A stretch of DNA of 64,000 nucleotides from Marivibrio halodurans (lineage in GTDB: Bacteria; Pseudomonadota; Alphaproteobacteria; UBA8366; Aestuariispiraceae). The stretch covers positions 310,001-374,000 of the forward strand of contig NZ_JAGMWN010000001.1 of the NCBI RefSeq assembly GCF_017963645.1. The letters are read 5' to 3'. The notes beneath the pieces were generated by a model. That model saw nothing but the letters and a program-made list of their open reading frames with translations. It made no database searches and was not told the DNA's origin. The number at the start of each line of letters is the position of its first letter. Position 1 is the first letter of the stretch. Shown in pieces: positions 20,785 to 29,658 of this stretch. The position numbers and the translations under genes are program-made.

Positions 20785-21801
20785 GTGGAGGACATCGTCA
20801 ACGCCTTGGCGCTGTTCGCGAATTACGTCGCCGTTCCGGCGACCGCGTACGGTGCCCAACTCGCGCTCGGCGCGCTCGGGGTCACGCTGATCTTCGGGAT
20901 TCTACGTTTCGCCAATTTCGCCCATGGGGAGATGATGTCCTTCGGCACCATGGCGACCATCCTGGTCACCTGGGGTCTGCAGGACGCGGGCATCGGCCTC
21001 GGCCCCTTCCCGACGGCGCTGTTGGCGCTGCCGGTCGGTATTCTCGCGGCCATCACCATGGCCCTTGTCGTGGACCGGACAGTTTTCCGCTTCTATCGAC
21101 GCCAACGGTCCAACCCGATCGTCTTCGCGATCGTATCGGTCGGCGTCATGTTCCTCCTGGCCGGGCTGGTGCGCATCATCATCGGCCCGGACGACCAGAG
21201 CTTCGCGGACGGCGCGCGCTTCGTCATCAACGCGCGTGAATTCAAGGAACTGACCGGGCTGGAAGAAGGCATCGCTATCAAGCAGACCCAGATCATCACC
21301 GTCGTGGTGGCGGGCGCGGTCGTGGCCGCGCTCTTCTGGTTCCTGCAGAAGACGCGTTCCGGCAAGGCGATGCGCGCCTATTCCGACGACGAGGATCTGG
21401 CCCTTCTTTCCGGCATCAGCCCGGAGCGCGTGGTCGCCATCTGCTGGATCATCGCGGCCGCCCTGGCGGCGATCGCGGGCACGCTCTACGGTCTCGACAA
21501 GACCTATAAGCCCTTTATCTTCCTGCAGATTCTGCTGCCGATCTTCGCCGCCACCATTCTCGGCGGCATCGGCCAGCCGGTCGGCGCCATTCTCGGCGCC
21601 TTCATCGTCGCCTTCTCGGAAGTGATGGTGACCTACGCCTTCCGGAAATTCCTCGCCTATCTCGGTCCTCAGGACTGGGCGCCCGACGGCTTGGTGCAAC
21701 TGCTCTCGACCGACTACAAGTTCGCGGTCTCCTTCATCATCCTGGTCGTCGTCCTGTTAATCCGGCCGACCGGCATCATTCGAGGGAAGGTCATCGTATG
21801 A
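20785..21801 (+). CDS. livH: Branched-chain amino acid-type ABC transporter permease (LivH-like)
   Basis: The 338-residue membrane protein has about eight hydrophobic segments. The family features are LGVTLIFGILRFANFAHGEM near the start and the EAA-like loop RAYSDDEDLALLSGIS that touches the ATPases. A GTG start at 20785 lies just after the livF stop; a longer reading would run back into livF. Its stop overlaps the livM ATG. Confidence 0.87.
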   Translation: MEDIVNALALFANYVAVPATAYGAQLALGALGVTLIFGILRFANFAHGEMMSFGTMATILVTWGLQDAGIGLGPFPTALLALPVGILAAITMALVVDRTVFRFYRRQRSNPIVFAIVSVGVMFLLAGLVRIIIGPDDQSFADGARFVINAREFKELTGLEEGIAIKQTQIITVVVAGAVVAALFWFLQKTRSGKAMRAYSDDEDLALLSGISPERVVAICWIIAAALAAIAGTLYGLDKTYKPFIFLQILLPIFAATILGGIGQPVGAILGAFIVAFSEVMVTYAFRKFLAYLGPQDWAPDGLVQLLSTDYKFAVSFIILVVVLLIRPTGIIRGKVIV

Positions 21802-23096
21802 CGAAGAAGGTCGCGCTCCTTTATGGCCTGATGCTGCTGGTGCTGGCGATCGTCGGCATCTTCCAGAGCTGGAACGTCGCGTTCGGCATCTTCAATCTTT
21901 GCTTGATCTCGGCGATCATGGCGCTCGGCGTGAACATGCAATGGGGCTATGCCGGGCTGTTCAATGTCGGTGTCATGGGGTTCACCGCCCTGGGCGGGCT
22001 GGCGGCGGTGCTTGTTTCCATGCCGCCGGTCGCGGAAGCGTGGCAGGTCGCCGGCGGCGATATCGCGCTATCGATCCTCAGCCTGATCGGCACCATCGCC
22101 GCGATCATCGCCGCGCGCCACTATGCCCCGCGTATCCTGCGCATACCGGTGACCATCCTGCTATTGATCGTCGGGTATTTCGTGATCGGCCATTTCTTCA
22201 ACCCGGCGACGGAGGCGATCGAATCGATCGACCCCGCCTTGACGGGCTATCTCGGCGGGCTCGGCCTGCCGGTTCTGATCGCCTGGCCGGTCGGCGGGCT
22301 GGTCGCCGCCGGTGCCGGGTGGTTCATCGGGCGTATCGCACTCGGCCTGCGGGCGGACTATCTGGCGATCGCGACGCTTGGCATCTCCGAGATCATCATC
22401 GCCATCATCAAGTACGAGGAATGGCTGTCGCGCGGCGTGAAGAACGTGACCGGCATTCCGCGCCCCGTCCCCTACGAAGTCGATCTGGTCGAGACCGACT
22501 GGTTCATTTCGCTGGCCAATTTTTTCGGCGCCAATGACATCAACGACGCCGCCGGCCTGTTCGTGAAATTGTGCTATGCGGTCCTATTCATCGCGGTTCT
22601 CGCCATCATCATGTGGTTCGCGGAGCGCGCGCTGAAATCGCCTTGGGGGCGCATGATGCGGGCGATCCGCGACAATCGCGATGCGGCCGCCGCCATGGGC
22701 AAGGATGTGAAGGCGCGCCATCTGCAGACCTTCATCCTCGGCTGCGCGGTCTGCGGCGTCGCGGGCGCGATGCTGACGACGCTGGACGGCCAGTTGACGC
22801 CGACCAGCTATATCCCGCTGCGCTATACCTTCCTGATTTGGGTCATGGTGATCCTGGGCGGGTCCGGGAACAATTGGGGGGCCGTGCTGGGCGGTTTCGT
22901 CATCTGGTTCCTGTGGGTGGAGGCGGAACCGCTCGGCAACTGGTTCATGCAGACGATCACTATCCCGTTGCCGGAGGATTCAAGCCTCGCCCAACATCTC
23001 GTGAATGGCGCGGCCTATACGCGTTATCTGCTGATGGGGGCGATCCTGCTGCTGGTCATGCGTTTCGCGCCGCGCGGGCTGATACCGGAGCGGTAG
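21798..23096 (+). CDS. livM: Branched-chain amino acid-type ABC transporter permease (LivM-like)
   Basis: The 432-residue membrane protein has about ten hydrophobic segments. Hallmarks are NMQWGYAGLFNVGVMGFTALGG in the first half and the coupling loop SPWGRMMRAIRDNRDAAAAMGKD. It forms the channel with LivH and is the last gene of the livKGFHM-type operon; a strong hairpin follows 45 bases later. Confidence 0.9.
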   Translation: MTKKVALLYGLMLLVLAIVGIFQSWNVAFGIFNLCLISAIMALGVNMQWGYAGLFNVGVMGFTALGGLAAVLVSMPPVAEAWQVAGGDIALSILSLIGTIAAIIAARHYAPRILRIPVTILLLIVGYFVIGHFFNPATEAIESIDPALTGYLGGLGLPVLIAWPVGGLVAAGAGWFIGRIALGLRADYLAIATLGISEIIIAIIKYEEWLSRGVKNVTGIPRPVPYEVDLVETDWFISLANFFGANDINDAAGLFVKLCYAVLFIAVLAIIMWFAERALKSPWGRMMRAIRDNRDAAAAMGKDVKARHLQTFILGCAVCGVAGAMLTTLDGQLTPTSYIPLRYTFLIWVMVILGGSGNNWGAVLGGFVIWFLWVEAEPLGNWFMQTITIPLPEDSSLAQHLVNGAAYTRYLLMGAILLLVMRFAPRGLIPER

Positions 23097-23140
23097 CAGC
23101 GGATTCGTCATTCCGCATCCCGCGCATCCCAGGCAACAAG

Positions 23141-23180
23141 AAACCCGCGACTGGCCACGCCGGTCGCGGGTTTCGTGTTT
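23141..23180. terminator. Bidirectional intrinsic terminator between livM and ilvD
   Basis: AAACCCGCGAC (23141-23151) pairs perfectly with GTCGCGGGTTT (23163-23173) around an eleven-base loop. T-rich DNA follows on both strands, so it can end both the liv operon and the converging ilvD transcript. Confidence 0.85.
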
Positions 23181-23215
23181 CAAACGCCGGGAAGAAGCCT
23201 TTCGCCGTGGGGCAG

Positions 23216-25093
23216 TTACTCCGCGGCCTCGGCGCGTTTCGTGGATTTGACGAGCGGCGTGATCTCCCGCACCGCGCCTTGCGCGGCAGAGGTCGCGAAC
23301 GCCGCATAGGCCTGAAGCGCGCGGGACACGTTGCGCCGGCGCGGGGCGGCCGGCTTCCAAGACGCATCGCCCTTCGCTTCCATCGCCACGCGGCGATCCG
23401 CCAGTTCCTCCGCCGATATGTCGAGCGTGATGGACCGGTTCGGAATATCGATCTTGATGATGTCGTCCGGTTCGACCAGCCCGATCGCACCGCCCTCGCC
23501 CGCTTCCGGCGAGACATGGCCGATGGACAGGCCCGACGAGCCGCCGGAGAACCGTCCATCCGTCACCAGGGCGCAGGCCTTCCCCAGCCCCATGCTCTTC
23601 AGATAGCTGGTGGGATAGAGCATCTCCTGCATGCCGGGGCCGCCCTTCGGGCCTTCATAGCGGATCAGGACGACATCGCCTTCCTTTACCTCGCCGCCGA
23701 GAATGCCCGCGACCGCCGCATCCTGGCTCTCGAAGATGCGGGCTGGCCCCTCGAAGGTCAGGATTGAGGCATCGACACCGGCCGTCTTCACGATGCAGCC
23801 ATCTTCAGCCAGATTGCCATAGAGGACCGCGAGTCCGCCATCGGTGCTATAGGCATGGGCGACATCGCGGATGCATCCGGCCTCCCGATCGATATCGAGG
23901 CTGGCATAGCGCCGATCCTGACTGAAGGCCTCGGTCGTGCGCACGCCACCCGGCGCGGCCGAATAGAATTCGCGCACGGCCTCCGACGGTTCGCGCATCA
24001 AATCCCAGGCCTCGATCGCCTCCCCCATGGTGGCGGCATGAACCGTCGGGCGGCCACGATGCAGCAAATTCGCACGGTCGAGCGCGCCCAGAATGCCGAG
24101 GATCCCGCCGGCGCGGTGCACATCCTCCATATGATAATGCGATACGGCGGGCGAGACCTTGCAGAGATTCGGGGTCGACCGACTCAACCGGTCGATATCC
24201 GCCATGGTGAAATCCACCTCCCCTTCCCGCGCCATGGCGAGGAGATGCAGGACCGTGTTGGTGGAGCCGCCCATGGCGATGTCCAGGCGCATCGCGTTCT
24301 CGAAACTCTCGAAGGTCGCGATACCGCGCGGCGTGACCGGCTCCCCGCCCTCATAGTGGCGCTTGGCCAGATCGACGATGCGCCGGCCGGCCTCCAGGAA
24401 CAACTCGCGGCGCCTCGCATGCGTGGCCAGCAGGGACCCGTTCCCCGGCAGGGCGAGCCCCAAGGCCTCCGCCAGGCAATTCATCGAATTCGCCGTGAAC
24501 ATGCCGGAACAACTGCCGCAGGTCGGACAGGCCGACCGCTCGATCTTATCGACCGTCTCGTCGTCATTGGCGGGATTGGCGGCCTCGACCATGGCGTCGA
24601 CCAGGTCGACCATGCGCTCCCCGTCCTTCAATTGCACCTTGCCGGCCTCCATCGGCCCGCCGGAAACGAAGATCGTCGGGATATCCAGCCGCATGGCCGC
24701 CATCAGCATGCCCGGCGTGATCTTGTCGCAATTGGAGATACAGACCAGCGCATCGGCGCAATGCGCGTTCACCATATATTCGACGCTGTCGGCGATCAGC
24801 TCCCGGCTCGGCAGGCTATAGAGCATGCCGTCATGGCCCATGGCGATACCGTCGTCGACCGCGATGGTATTGAATTCCTTTGCGACACCGCCCGCCTTCT
24901 CGATCTCCCGGGCGACGAGTTGGCCGAGGTCCTTCAAGTGCACATGTCCGGGCACGAATTGCGTGAAGGAATTGGCGACCGCGATGATCGGCTTACCGAA
25001 ATCATCGTCCGTCATGCCGGTGGCCCGCCAGAGCCCCCGGGCACCGGCCATGTTCCGGCCATGAGTCGTCGTGCGGGAACGGTATTCGGGCAT
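23216..25093 (-). CDS. ilvD: Dihydroxy-acid dehydratase
   Basis: The 625-residue enzyme starts [20 protein letters not shown], close to E. coli IlvD. The iron-sulfur cysteines sit in [11 protein letters not shown] and [11 protein letters not shown], and GRFSGG and HVSPEA follow in the C domain. It dehydrates the dihydroxy acids in valine, leucine and isoleucine synthesis. The ATG at 25093 fits the family; the frame is open a few codons upstream. Its neighbour transporter may import the same amino acids. Confidence 0.95.
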   Translation of the reverse strand: MPEYRSRTTTHGRNMAGARGLWRATGMTDDDFGKPIIAVANSFTQFVPGHVHLKDLGQLVAREIEKAGGVAKEFNTIAVDDGIAMGHDGMLYSLPSRELIADSVEYMVNAHCADALVCISNCDKITPGMLMAAMRLDIPTIFVSGGPMEAGKVQLKDGERMVDLVDAMVEAANPANDDETVDKIERSACPTCGSCSGMFTANSMNCLAEALGLALPGNGSLLATHARRRELFLEAGRRIVDLAKRHYEGGEPVTPRGIATFESFENAMRLDIAMGGSTNTVLHLLAMAREGEVDFTMADIDRLSRSTPNLCKVSPAVSHYHMEDVHRAGGILGILGALDRANLLHRGRPTVHAATMGEAIEAWDLMREPSEAVREFYSAAPGGVRTTEAFSQDRRYASLDIDREAGCIRDVAHAYSTDGGLAVLYGNLAEDGCIVKTAGVDASILTFEGPARIFESQDAAVAGILGGEVKEGDVVLIRYEGPKGGPGMQEMLYPTSYLKSMGLGKACALVTDGRFSGGSSGLSIGHVSPEAGEGGAIGLVEPDDIIKIDIPNRSITLDISAEELADRRVAMEAKGDASWKPAAPRRRNVSRALQAYAAFATSAAQGAVREITPLVKSTKRAEAAE

Positions 25094-25247
25094 GGGAACG
25101 CTCCTCATCAAATCTTCTTATCGTCAAGGAGCGAGACACTACCGGTGAAAACGACCGACCACCAGCCGGAAAACCGGACAAGGCGCTGTGCCAATGGGGA
25201 AAGACGGCGCTAACGCGTGTCGAATAGCACCCGCCGGCCGCCGATCG

Positions 25248-25877
25248 TCAATAATCGTCGTCGTCCCAACGGCGCTTGGCACCGGAGGCCATATTACGAA
25301 TCTCGTCCTCGACCATCCGCTCGACCATGCCCGGAAGATTGTCGTCGAGCCAGGAGCGCAACATCGGGCGCAGCAGGTTCTTCACGACATCCTCCAACGT
25401 CTCGCCGGAGTGTCCCATCCGGATGGAACGTTCCAGCTTGGCGAAACTGGCGACGCCGAACGCCTCCGTCGCGTCGGAGACAATGCGGTCGTCGTCATAG
25501 TCCTCCAAGGGCTGGGGACGACGGCTGGGGGCCGGCGGCGGCGGAGGAGGAGGATCGAAGAAATCGTCCTCGTCGTCCTCGTACGGGTCCTGGTCCTCCA
25601 TATCGACCAGTTCCAATTCAGGCGGGGGATCCGGTTCGGGTTCCGGCTCAGGCTCAGGCTCCGGTTCGGGCTCCGGGGGCTCATCCTCGATCTCGTCGAC
25701 CAGTTCGAGGGGCTCTTCCTCCTCCAGCTCCAGGGGAGGGTCGGGCTCGGGTTCCGGCGCCGGGTCGGGTTCCGCGTCCTTGTTCTGAACGTCCTCGTCA
25801 CCGTCCTCGGAAATGATCCGCCGGATGGAGGCGAGAATTTCCTCCATGGACGGTTCTTTTTGGGACGAGTCGCTCAT
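25248..25877 (-). CDS. popZ: PopZ-like polar organising protein (DUF2497)
   Basis: The N-terminal helix PSMEEILASIRRIISEDG and the C-terminal block TLEDVVKNLLRPMLRSWLD with LPGMVERMVEDEI are the two conserved parts of the PopZ/DUF2497 family. Between them lies a ~110-residue acidic, Pro-rich linker with repeated EP pairs. In Caulobacter PopZ forms a polar matrix that anchors ParB and the chromosome origin, and here the arrangement (209 residues, long acidic linker) fits that role. The gene stands with tolC and a PCMT-family gene, a common alphaproteobacterial order. Confidence 0.85.
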   Translation of the reverse strand: MSDSSQKEPSMEEILASIRRIISEDGDEDVQNKDAEPDPAPEPEPDPPLELEEEEPLELVDEIEDEPPEPEPEPEPEPEPEPDPPPELELVDMEDQDPYEDDEDDFFDPPPPPPPAPSRRPQPLEDYDDDRIVSDATEAFGVASFAKLERSIRMGHSGETLEDVVKNLLRPMLRSWLDDNLPGMVERMVEDEIRNMASGAKRRWDDDDY

Positions 25878-26133
25878 CGTTCAGACCTGTTCTTCCAATA
25901 CCGACCGCGCAGGCCGACCGCCCTCTCCCACCCGCATCGTTCCGACGACGGAAAAGGGCCTTCTTGGACCGCGATACCGCGTCTGGCCTGGGGATTGTAG
26001 CCCGATTCCGCCATTGTCTTCGCCAAACTGCACTGACTCGGCGGATTTATGCAATCGCGTTTCCGGAGAAAGTCATTCACCGGGTTAGGCACCGGAGAGA
26101 CGCCGGCGCGATCGATCGAAAGGGCTGGAAAGG

Positions 26134-27594
26134 CTATTCGGATATCTCAACCGTCTCGCTGTCGCGATCATAGGCGCTATCCTCGACCGGATCGCCCGTC
26201 CCCCAGAACTGATCACGCACCGCGCCATAATGCGATTGCGGGTCATAATAAGGAACGTCCAGTCCGAGATCACGGGCCGTCATGCCGCCGGTCGCCACGA
26301 GCACGTCATAGCGCGCGACGAGAAGATCCCGTTCCGCCTGAACCAGGGAAACACGGGCGTCGAGCAATTCCTGCTCGGCATCCAACACATCAAGGACGGT
26401 ACGCTGGCCGACTTCCGCTTCCTGCTGCACGCCTTCGAGCGCGATCTCGGCGGCACGGACCTCCTCGCGGATCGCCTCGATCTCCGCCAAGCTGGAGCGA
26501 TAGGTCTCCCAGGCGCTGGTCGCGTCGTCGATGACGCCTCGACGCGATTCCTCGACGGTGTCCAGCGCCTCGCGCGCACGCTGCTTGGCCGCCCGAATCT
26601 CGCTGGTCTGGAAGCCTTGCTGATAGATCGGCACGATCAACTCGGCCGTCAGGCTCATCTGATCGCGTTCCGTATCGGCGCCGAGTTGATTGCGGCTGTG
26701 GCTCGCGCTCCCGACCAGATCGACGTCCGGCAGAAGATCCCCCGTCTGGCTATCTATGACGCTCAAGGCCGACCGGCGATCATGGACCGCCGCCCGCACT
26801 AAAGGGTTGGTTGAAAGCGCTCGCTCGACCGCGTCTTCCCGGGAAGCAGGCAGTTCCACCAAGCCTAGGGGTGCCTCCAATTCGCCCGGAGGTTCCCCAA
26901 CGACCCGCTCATAGGCCGCGCGGCTCACCTCTAGATTACCGGCGGCGCGGATCTTGTCCGACGTCGCGCGCGACAGACGCGATTCGGCTTGCGCCACGTC
27001 GGTTCGCGTGACCTCGCCGACATCGAAGCGATCCTGCGTCGCCTCCAACTGGCGCTGCAGGCGAAGTTCGTTTTGCTGATTGAGATCCAGCACCGCCTGA
27101 TCGCGCACCACGTCCATGAAGGCGCTGACGGTGTCGAACAGCACCTCCTGCTCGGTCGAGCGCAACCGCTCCCGCTCGCCGCGCACATCCGATTCGGCCG
27201 TCGCGATATCCGCCTCGGTCGATCCCCCATTATAGAGGTTTTGACGAACCTCCAGTTCAAGCGACCAGGTGGAGCGGGTATCCTTCTGCGGTGTCGTGTT
27301 CTGGCGGGTACGCAAGGCGCCGCCGGACCCGAACAGTTGAACCGACGGCCGCCATCCGGAAAGCGCCTGTGGCACACCCTCGTCCGTCGCGCGAAGCCGG
27401 GCGCGACCGGCCTGCAATGTCGGGTTCTCGACATAGGCCTTCGAGAGCGCATCACGCAGCGTCTGCGCCCGCGCCTCGTCGCCGGGCGCCAGGACGAGAC
27501 ATGCGACGAGCGCGCTCCCCCCCATCAGCCCGGCGTGGAAGAATTTTCGGAAGGACGCGACTTTGGGCATTGTGACCGCCATCTGTTTAACCAT
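26134..27594 (-). CDS. tolC: TolC family outer membrane efflux/secretion protein
   Basis: The 486-residue protein has a signal peptide (hydrophobic LMGGSALVACLVLA, cut near ARAQ) and the TolC repeat plan: two halves of long coiled coils (SALVL..., DVAQAESRLSRATSD and VIDDATSAWETYRSSLAEIEAIREEV) between barrel strands. It forms the outer-membrane exit tunnel for tripartite pumps and type I secretion. The start is uncertain: ATGs at 27594, 27582 and 27570 are in frame and none has a strong ribosome site. Confidence 0.88.
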   Translation of the reverse strand: MVKQMAVTMPKVASFRKFFHAGLMGGSALVACLVLAPGDEARAQTLRDALSKAYVENPTLQAGRARLRATDEGVPQALSGWRPSVQLFGSGGALRTRQNTTPQKDTRSTWSLELEVRQNLYNGGSTEADIATAESDVRGERERLRSTEQEVLFDTVSAFMDVVRDQAVLDLNQQNELRLQRQLEATQDRFDVGEVTRTDVAQAESRLSRATSDKIRAAGNLEVSRAAYERVVGEPPGELEAPLGLVELPASREDAVERALSTNPLVRAAVHDRRSALSVIDSQTGDLLPDVDLVGSASHSRNQLGADTERDQMSLTAELIVPIYQQGFQTSEIRAAKQRAREALDTVEESRRGVIDDATSAWETYRSSLAEIEAIREEVRAAEIALEGVQQEAEVGQRTVLDVLDAEQELLDARVSLVQAERDLLVARYDVLVATGGMTARDLGLDVPYYDPQSHYGAVRDQFWGTGDPVEDSAYDRDSETVEISE

Positions 27595-27685
27595 GATCGG
27601 CGCCGGCCCATCCGCGCGACGCCGATATTATCTTGTTCCTGGATGCGCGAGGTTCAATCGATTCGTCCTCATCCGCACGCGGCGG

Positions 27686-28339
27686 CTAGAAGACGAACCC
27701 CACCTCGCGCTCGAAACCCGGCGCGGGCTGCACCATGGCATCGCGCAGGATGCGATGCGAAACCACGCCGTTACGCTTGCCGAACAACGTCAGCCGCCCG
27801 ACCTGACCCGGTCGACCGATCACCGCGACGAGGCGCCCCCCCTCCTCGAGCTGGTCGGTCAGTGCCTCCGGAACCTCGGGCAGGCATCCGTCCACCAGGA
27901 TGACGTCATAGGGCGCTTCCTTGGGCCAGCCCTCGGCGTGCGGCCCCTCGACGATCACCACATTGTCGAGCGCCATGTCGGTGATCAGCGTATTCATGCG
28001 CCGTGACAGGTCTGAATCCTGCTCCAGGGCGAAGACGCTGCCGCCGAGCCTACCCGCGACCGCCGCTATATATCCGGTGCCCGGCGCGATAACGAGCACG
28101 TTGTCCGCGGCCCCGATGGCGGCGGCATCGATCAGGCGCCCGGCCGTCACCGGCTCCATCAGGAAGCGGCCCGGCGCGATCTCCACATCCTCGTCGATAT
28201 AGGCGATCGTCTGGCGTCCCTTGGGCACGAAACGCTCCCGGGGGAGCGTGCCCATCGCGTCCAGCACGCGCTCATCGGTCACATTGTTGGGGCGAATCTG
28301 GCAGGCGACCATGTTGCGTCGCGCGATCGTGAAGTCCAT
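27686..28339 (-). CDS. Protein-L-isoaspartate O-methyltransferase family protein
   Basis: The 217-residue protein starts MDFTIARRNMVACQIRPNNV and has NVLVIAPGTGYIAAVAG, motif I of the PCMT fold, with VDGCLPEVPEALTDQLEEGGRL later. The PCMT family repairs isoaspartyl residues, but in this alphaproteobacterial subgroup, next to tolC, the DXGXGXG motif is altered to APGTGY, so activity is uncertain. An in-frame ATG upstream at 28402 would add 21 residues of low-complexity sequence. Confidence 0.7.
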   Translation of the reverse strand: MDFTIARRNMVACQIRPNNVTDERVLDAMGTLPRERFVPKGRQTIAYIDEDVEIAPGRFLMEPVTAGRLIDAAAIGAADNVLVIAPGTGYIAAVAGRLGGSVFALEQDSDLSRRMNTLITDMALDNVVIVEGPHAEGWPKEAPYDVILVDGCLPEVPEALTDQLEEGGRLVAVIGRPGQVGRLTLFGKRNGVVSHRILRDAMVQPAPGFEREVGFVF

Positions 28340-28543
28340 GTCGACATCCCCGTCCGAACGGCCGGCGCGCGGGCGCCGGGAGGCCGTGGGTTCTGAAACC
28401 ATCCATCGCCGTTATAGGCGCGCAGCGAAGCGAAGGCAATCGCGGCCTTATTCCCAATCCGTGCCCATCGCGAACCGGCCGACGCCGATGCTTGACCGGT
28501 ACGATAACGGCGCGTATATCCGGCGCGCTTCACACCCTTGAAC

Positions 28544-28617
28544 GGCGCGGTGGCGGAGTGGTTACGCAGCGGCCTGCAAAGCCGTCTACGCCGGTTCGAT
28601 TCCGGCCCGCGCCTCCA
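28544..28617 (+). tRNA. tRNA-Cys (anticodon GCA)
   Basis: The 74-base gene folds into a cloverleaf: acceptor GGCGCGG/CCGCGCC, an anticodon loop with GCA at 28576-28578, T-arm CCGG-TTCGATT-CCGG, discriminator T and an encoded CCA at 28615-28617. It is intact, so the integrated phage on its 3' side must have restored the gene end. Confidence 0.95.
28575..28617 (+). other. Predicted attL core inside the 3' half of tRNA-Cys
   Basis: A tyrosine integrase lies 1 kb away, phage genes begin right after the tRNA and the tRNA is whole; together these point to integration at its 3' end. The exact core cannot be set, because the second copy (attR) lies beyond position 64000. The T-arm and CCA end are the most likely part. 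Confidence 0.6.
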
Positions 28618-28642
28618 ACGATTTCAATAACTTACCGGACGC

Positions 28643-28684
28643 AGCCAGGGGAATTTCCCCCGGCTGTGCCCAATTTTGTGACCA
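28643..28684. promoter_or_regulatory. Inverted repeat and arm-type-like site next to attL
   Basis: At 28643-28665 AGCC-A-GGGGAA pairs with TTCCCC-C-GGCT. It is followed at 28665-28684 by two TGTG-CC heptads 11 bases apart, one helix turn, separated by CAATTT. Such paired heptads near an attachment core resemble integrase arm sites, and a near copy exists at 35542. The hairpin may also end the tRNA transcript. Confidence 0.45.
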
Positions 28685-28725
28685 CCCAATTCCTTAACGA
28701 GAAACTGGTGGACACGGGAAGCAGA

Positions 28726-29025
28726 TTAGTTCTTATCCAGCATGTCGCCCGGACATCCACGAGCCGACGTCTCCGAGGGCGTGGGTTCGTTGATGATCGT
28801 GATGGAGGCGCCCGGCCGCATCCTGCACAGCGGATAACGGAAATCACCCGTTACCGTGTAATGACGGTCGTCATCCTCCCGCACGAAAGGGATCGCCTCT
28901 CCGTCCGCAGTGATCAGGACGACGTCCCCATCATCATCTCGATACAGACCCTCGGGGATGCGTCCACGATCCTCGGCCCTATAGTGCCGTTGGTTCGTGT
29001 CGCCTATCTGAACCTTGATCGTCAT
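28726..29025 (-). CDS. Small hypothetical early phage protein (99 aa)
   Basis: The acidic protein starts MTIKVQIGDTNQRHYRAEDR with no known motif. Strands appear likely from its alternating hydrophobic pattern (DVVLITADGEAIPF). The ATG at 29025 has GGAGGACTAACC directly before it, the same 12-base leader as the gene starting at 32707. It is the last gene before the attachment site on this side. Confidence 0.6.
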   Translation of the reverse strand: MTIKVQIGDTNQRHYRAEDRGRIPEGLYRDDDGDVVLITADGEAIPFVREDDDRHYTVTGDFRYPLCRMRPGASITIINEPTPSETSARGCPGDMLDKN

Positions 29026-29027
29026 GG

Positions 29028-29219
29028 TTAGTCCTCCACTCCAAAATAATGTTTCCAGCCCTCGGTGCCGAAGACATCATGGTCGTCACACGCGTCCAAC
29101 GCTGGGACCAAGTCCGTGTTGACGATGTCCTTGACACACTTCCCGTCCTCCCCGCCTGATGCCAGAGTGGATGCCATTCGCATCAGCAACCGCTCCGCGT
29201 CGATGTGGTGGAGTTCCAT
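29028..29219 (-). CDS. Small hypothetical phage protein (63 aa)
   Basis: Acidic protein beginning MELHHIDAERLLMRMASTLAS, with no recognised family. I chose the ATG at 29219 for its AGGAGAAGG ribosome site; the frame is open upstream through a hairpin, which cannot be coding-relevant. It ends two bases before the gene at 28726-29025. Confidence 0.55.
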   Translation of the reverse strand: MELHHIDAERLLMRMASTLASGGEDGKCVKDIVNTDLVPALDACDDHDVFGTEGWKHYFGVED

Positions 29220-29235
29220 GGTTCCTTCTCCTCTC

Positions 29236-29265
29236 AAAGAAAACGCCCCGCCGAATGGCGAGGCG
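29236..29265 (-). terminator. Hairpin terminator after the integrase cluster
   Basis: On the minus strand CGCCTCGCC pairs with GGCGGGGCG (one G·U) around ATTC, then TTTTCTTT follows. It ends transcription coming from the integrase side, yet sits only 17-46 bases before the start of the next gene at 29219. Confidence 0.8.
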
Positions 29266-29302
29266 CTTGGACCGTGGATCGCTTCACTAGATACAGGAAT
29301 TG

Positions 29303-29428
29303 TCAGCTTCGTTTGAGATGGTGCTCCAGTCGGTGGTCGATCCACCACCTGACAATCAGCTTCTCCCACCAACGAGTCCTAGCACCCCATAAGTAGGCAT
29401 GGGCTCGTTTCTTCACCCAGTTGATCAT
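29303..29428 (-). CDS. Very small basic protein (41 aa)
   Basis: The reading frame starts MINWVKKRAHAYLWGARTRW and is rich in Trp, Arg and His; net charge is strongly positive. The ribosome site is AGGGGAG eight bases upstream. It lies between the membrane protein gene and the terminator, so it is the last gene of the integrase cluster. Function unknown. Confidence 0.5.
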   Translation of the reverse strand: MINWVKKRAHAYLWGARTRWWEKLIVRWWIDHRLEHHLKRS

Positions 29429-29442
29429 TCGTCGCTCTCCCC

Positions 29443-29658
29443 TCACCACGGTTCCTGACATGGCGCGTCCCAGGAGCCATCCTCAACGCGTCGCGCATAG
29501 TCCTGAAGGAAGAACCCGACGAGCAGACCAAACGTCACCGTCAGGGCACGTACTGCTTCGTGCCAATCCTCGGGATTGAGGCCCCACTCAACGAACGCAC
29601 CTATGAGATAGAGCCCGACCGGCCCGAAGGTAAAAAAGACGATCCGGTTCGCGTGCAT
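29443..29658 (-). CDS. Small two-span membrane protein next to integrase (71 aa)
   Basis: Two hydrophobic segments are visible, IVFFTFGPVGLYLIGAFVEW and ALTVTFGLLVGFFL, with a charged tail. The ATG at 29658 overlaps the integrase stop as ATGA, so the two are translated together. Possible roles are superinfection exclusion or a lysogeny accessory, but no family is recognised. Confidence 0.6.
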   Translation of the reverse strand: MHANRIVFFTFGPVGLYLIGAFVEWGLNPEDWHEAVRALTVTFGLLVGFFLQDYARRVEDGSWDAPCQEPW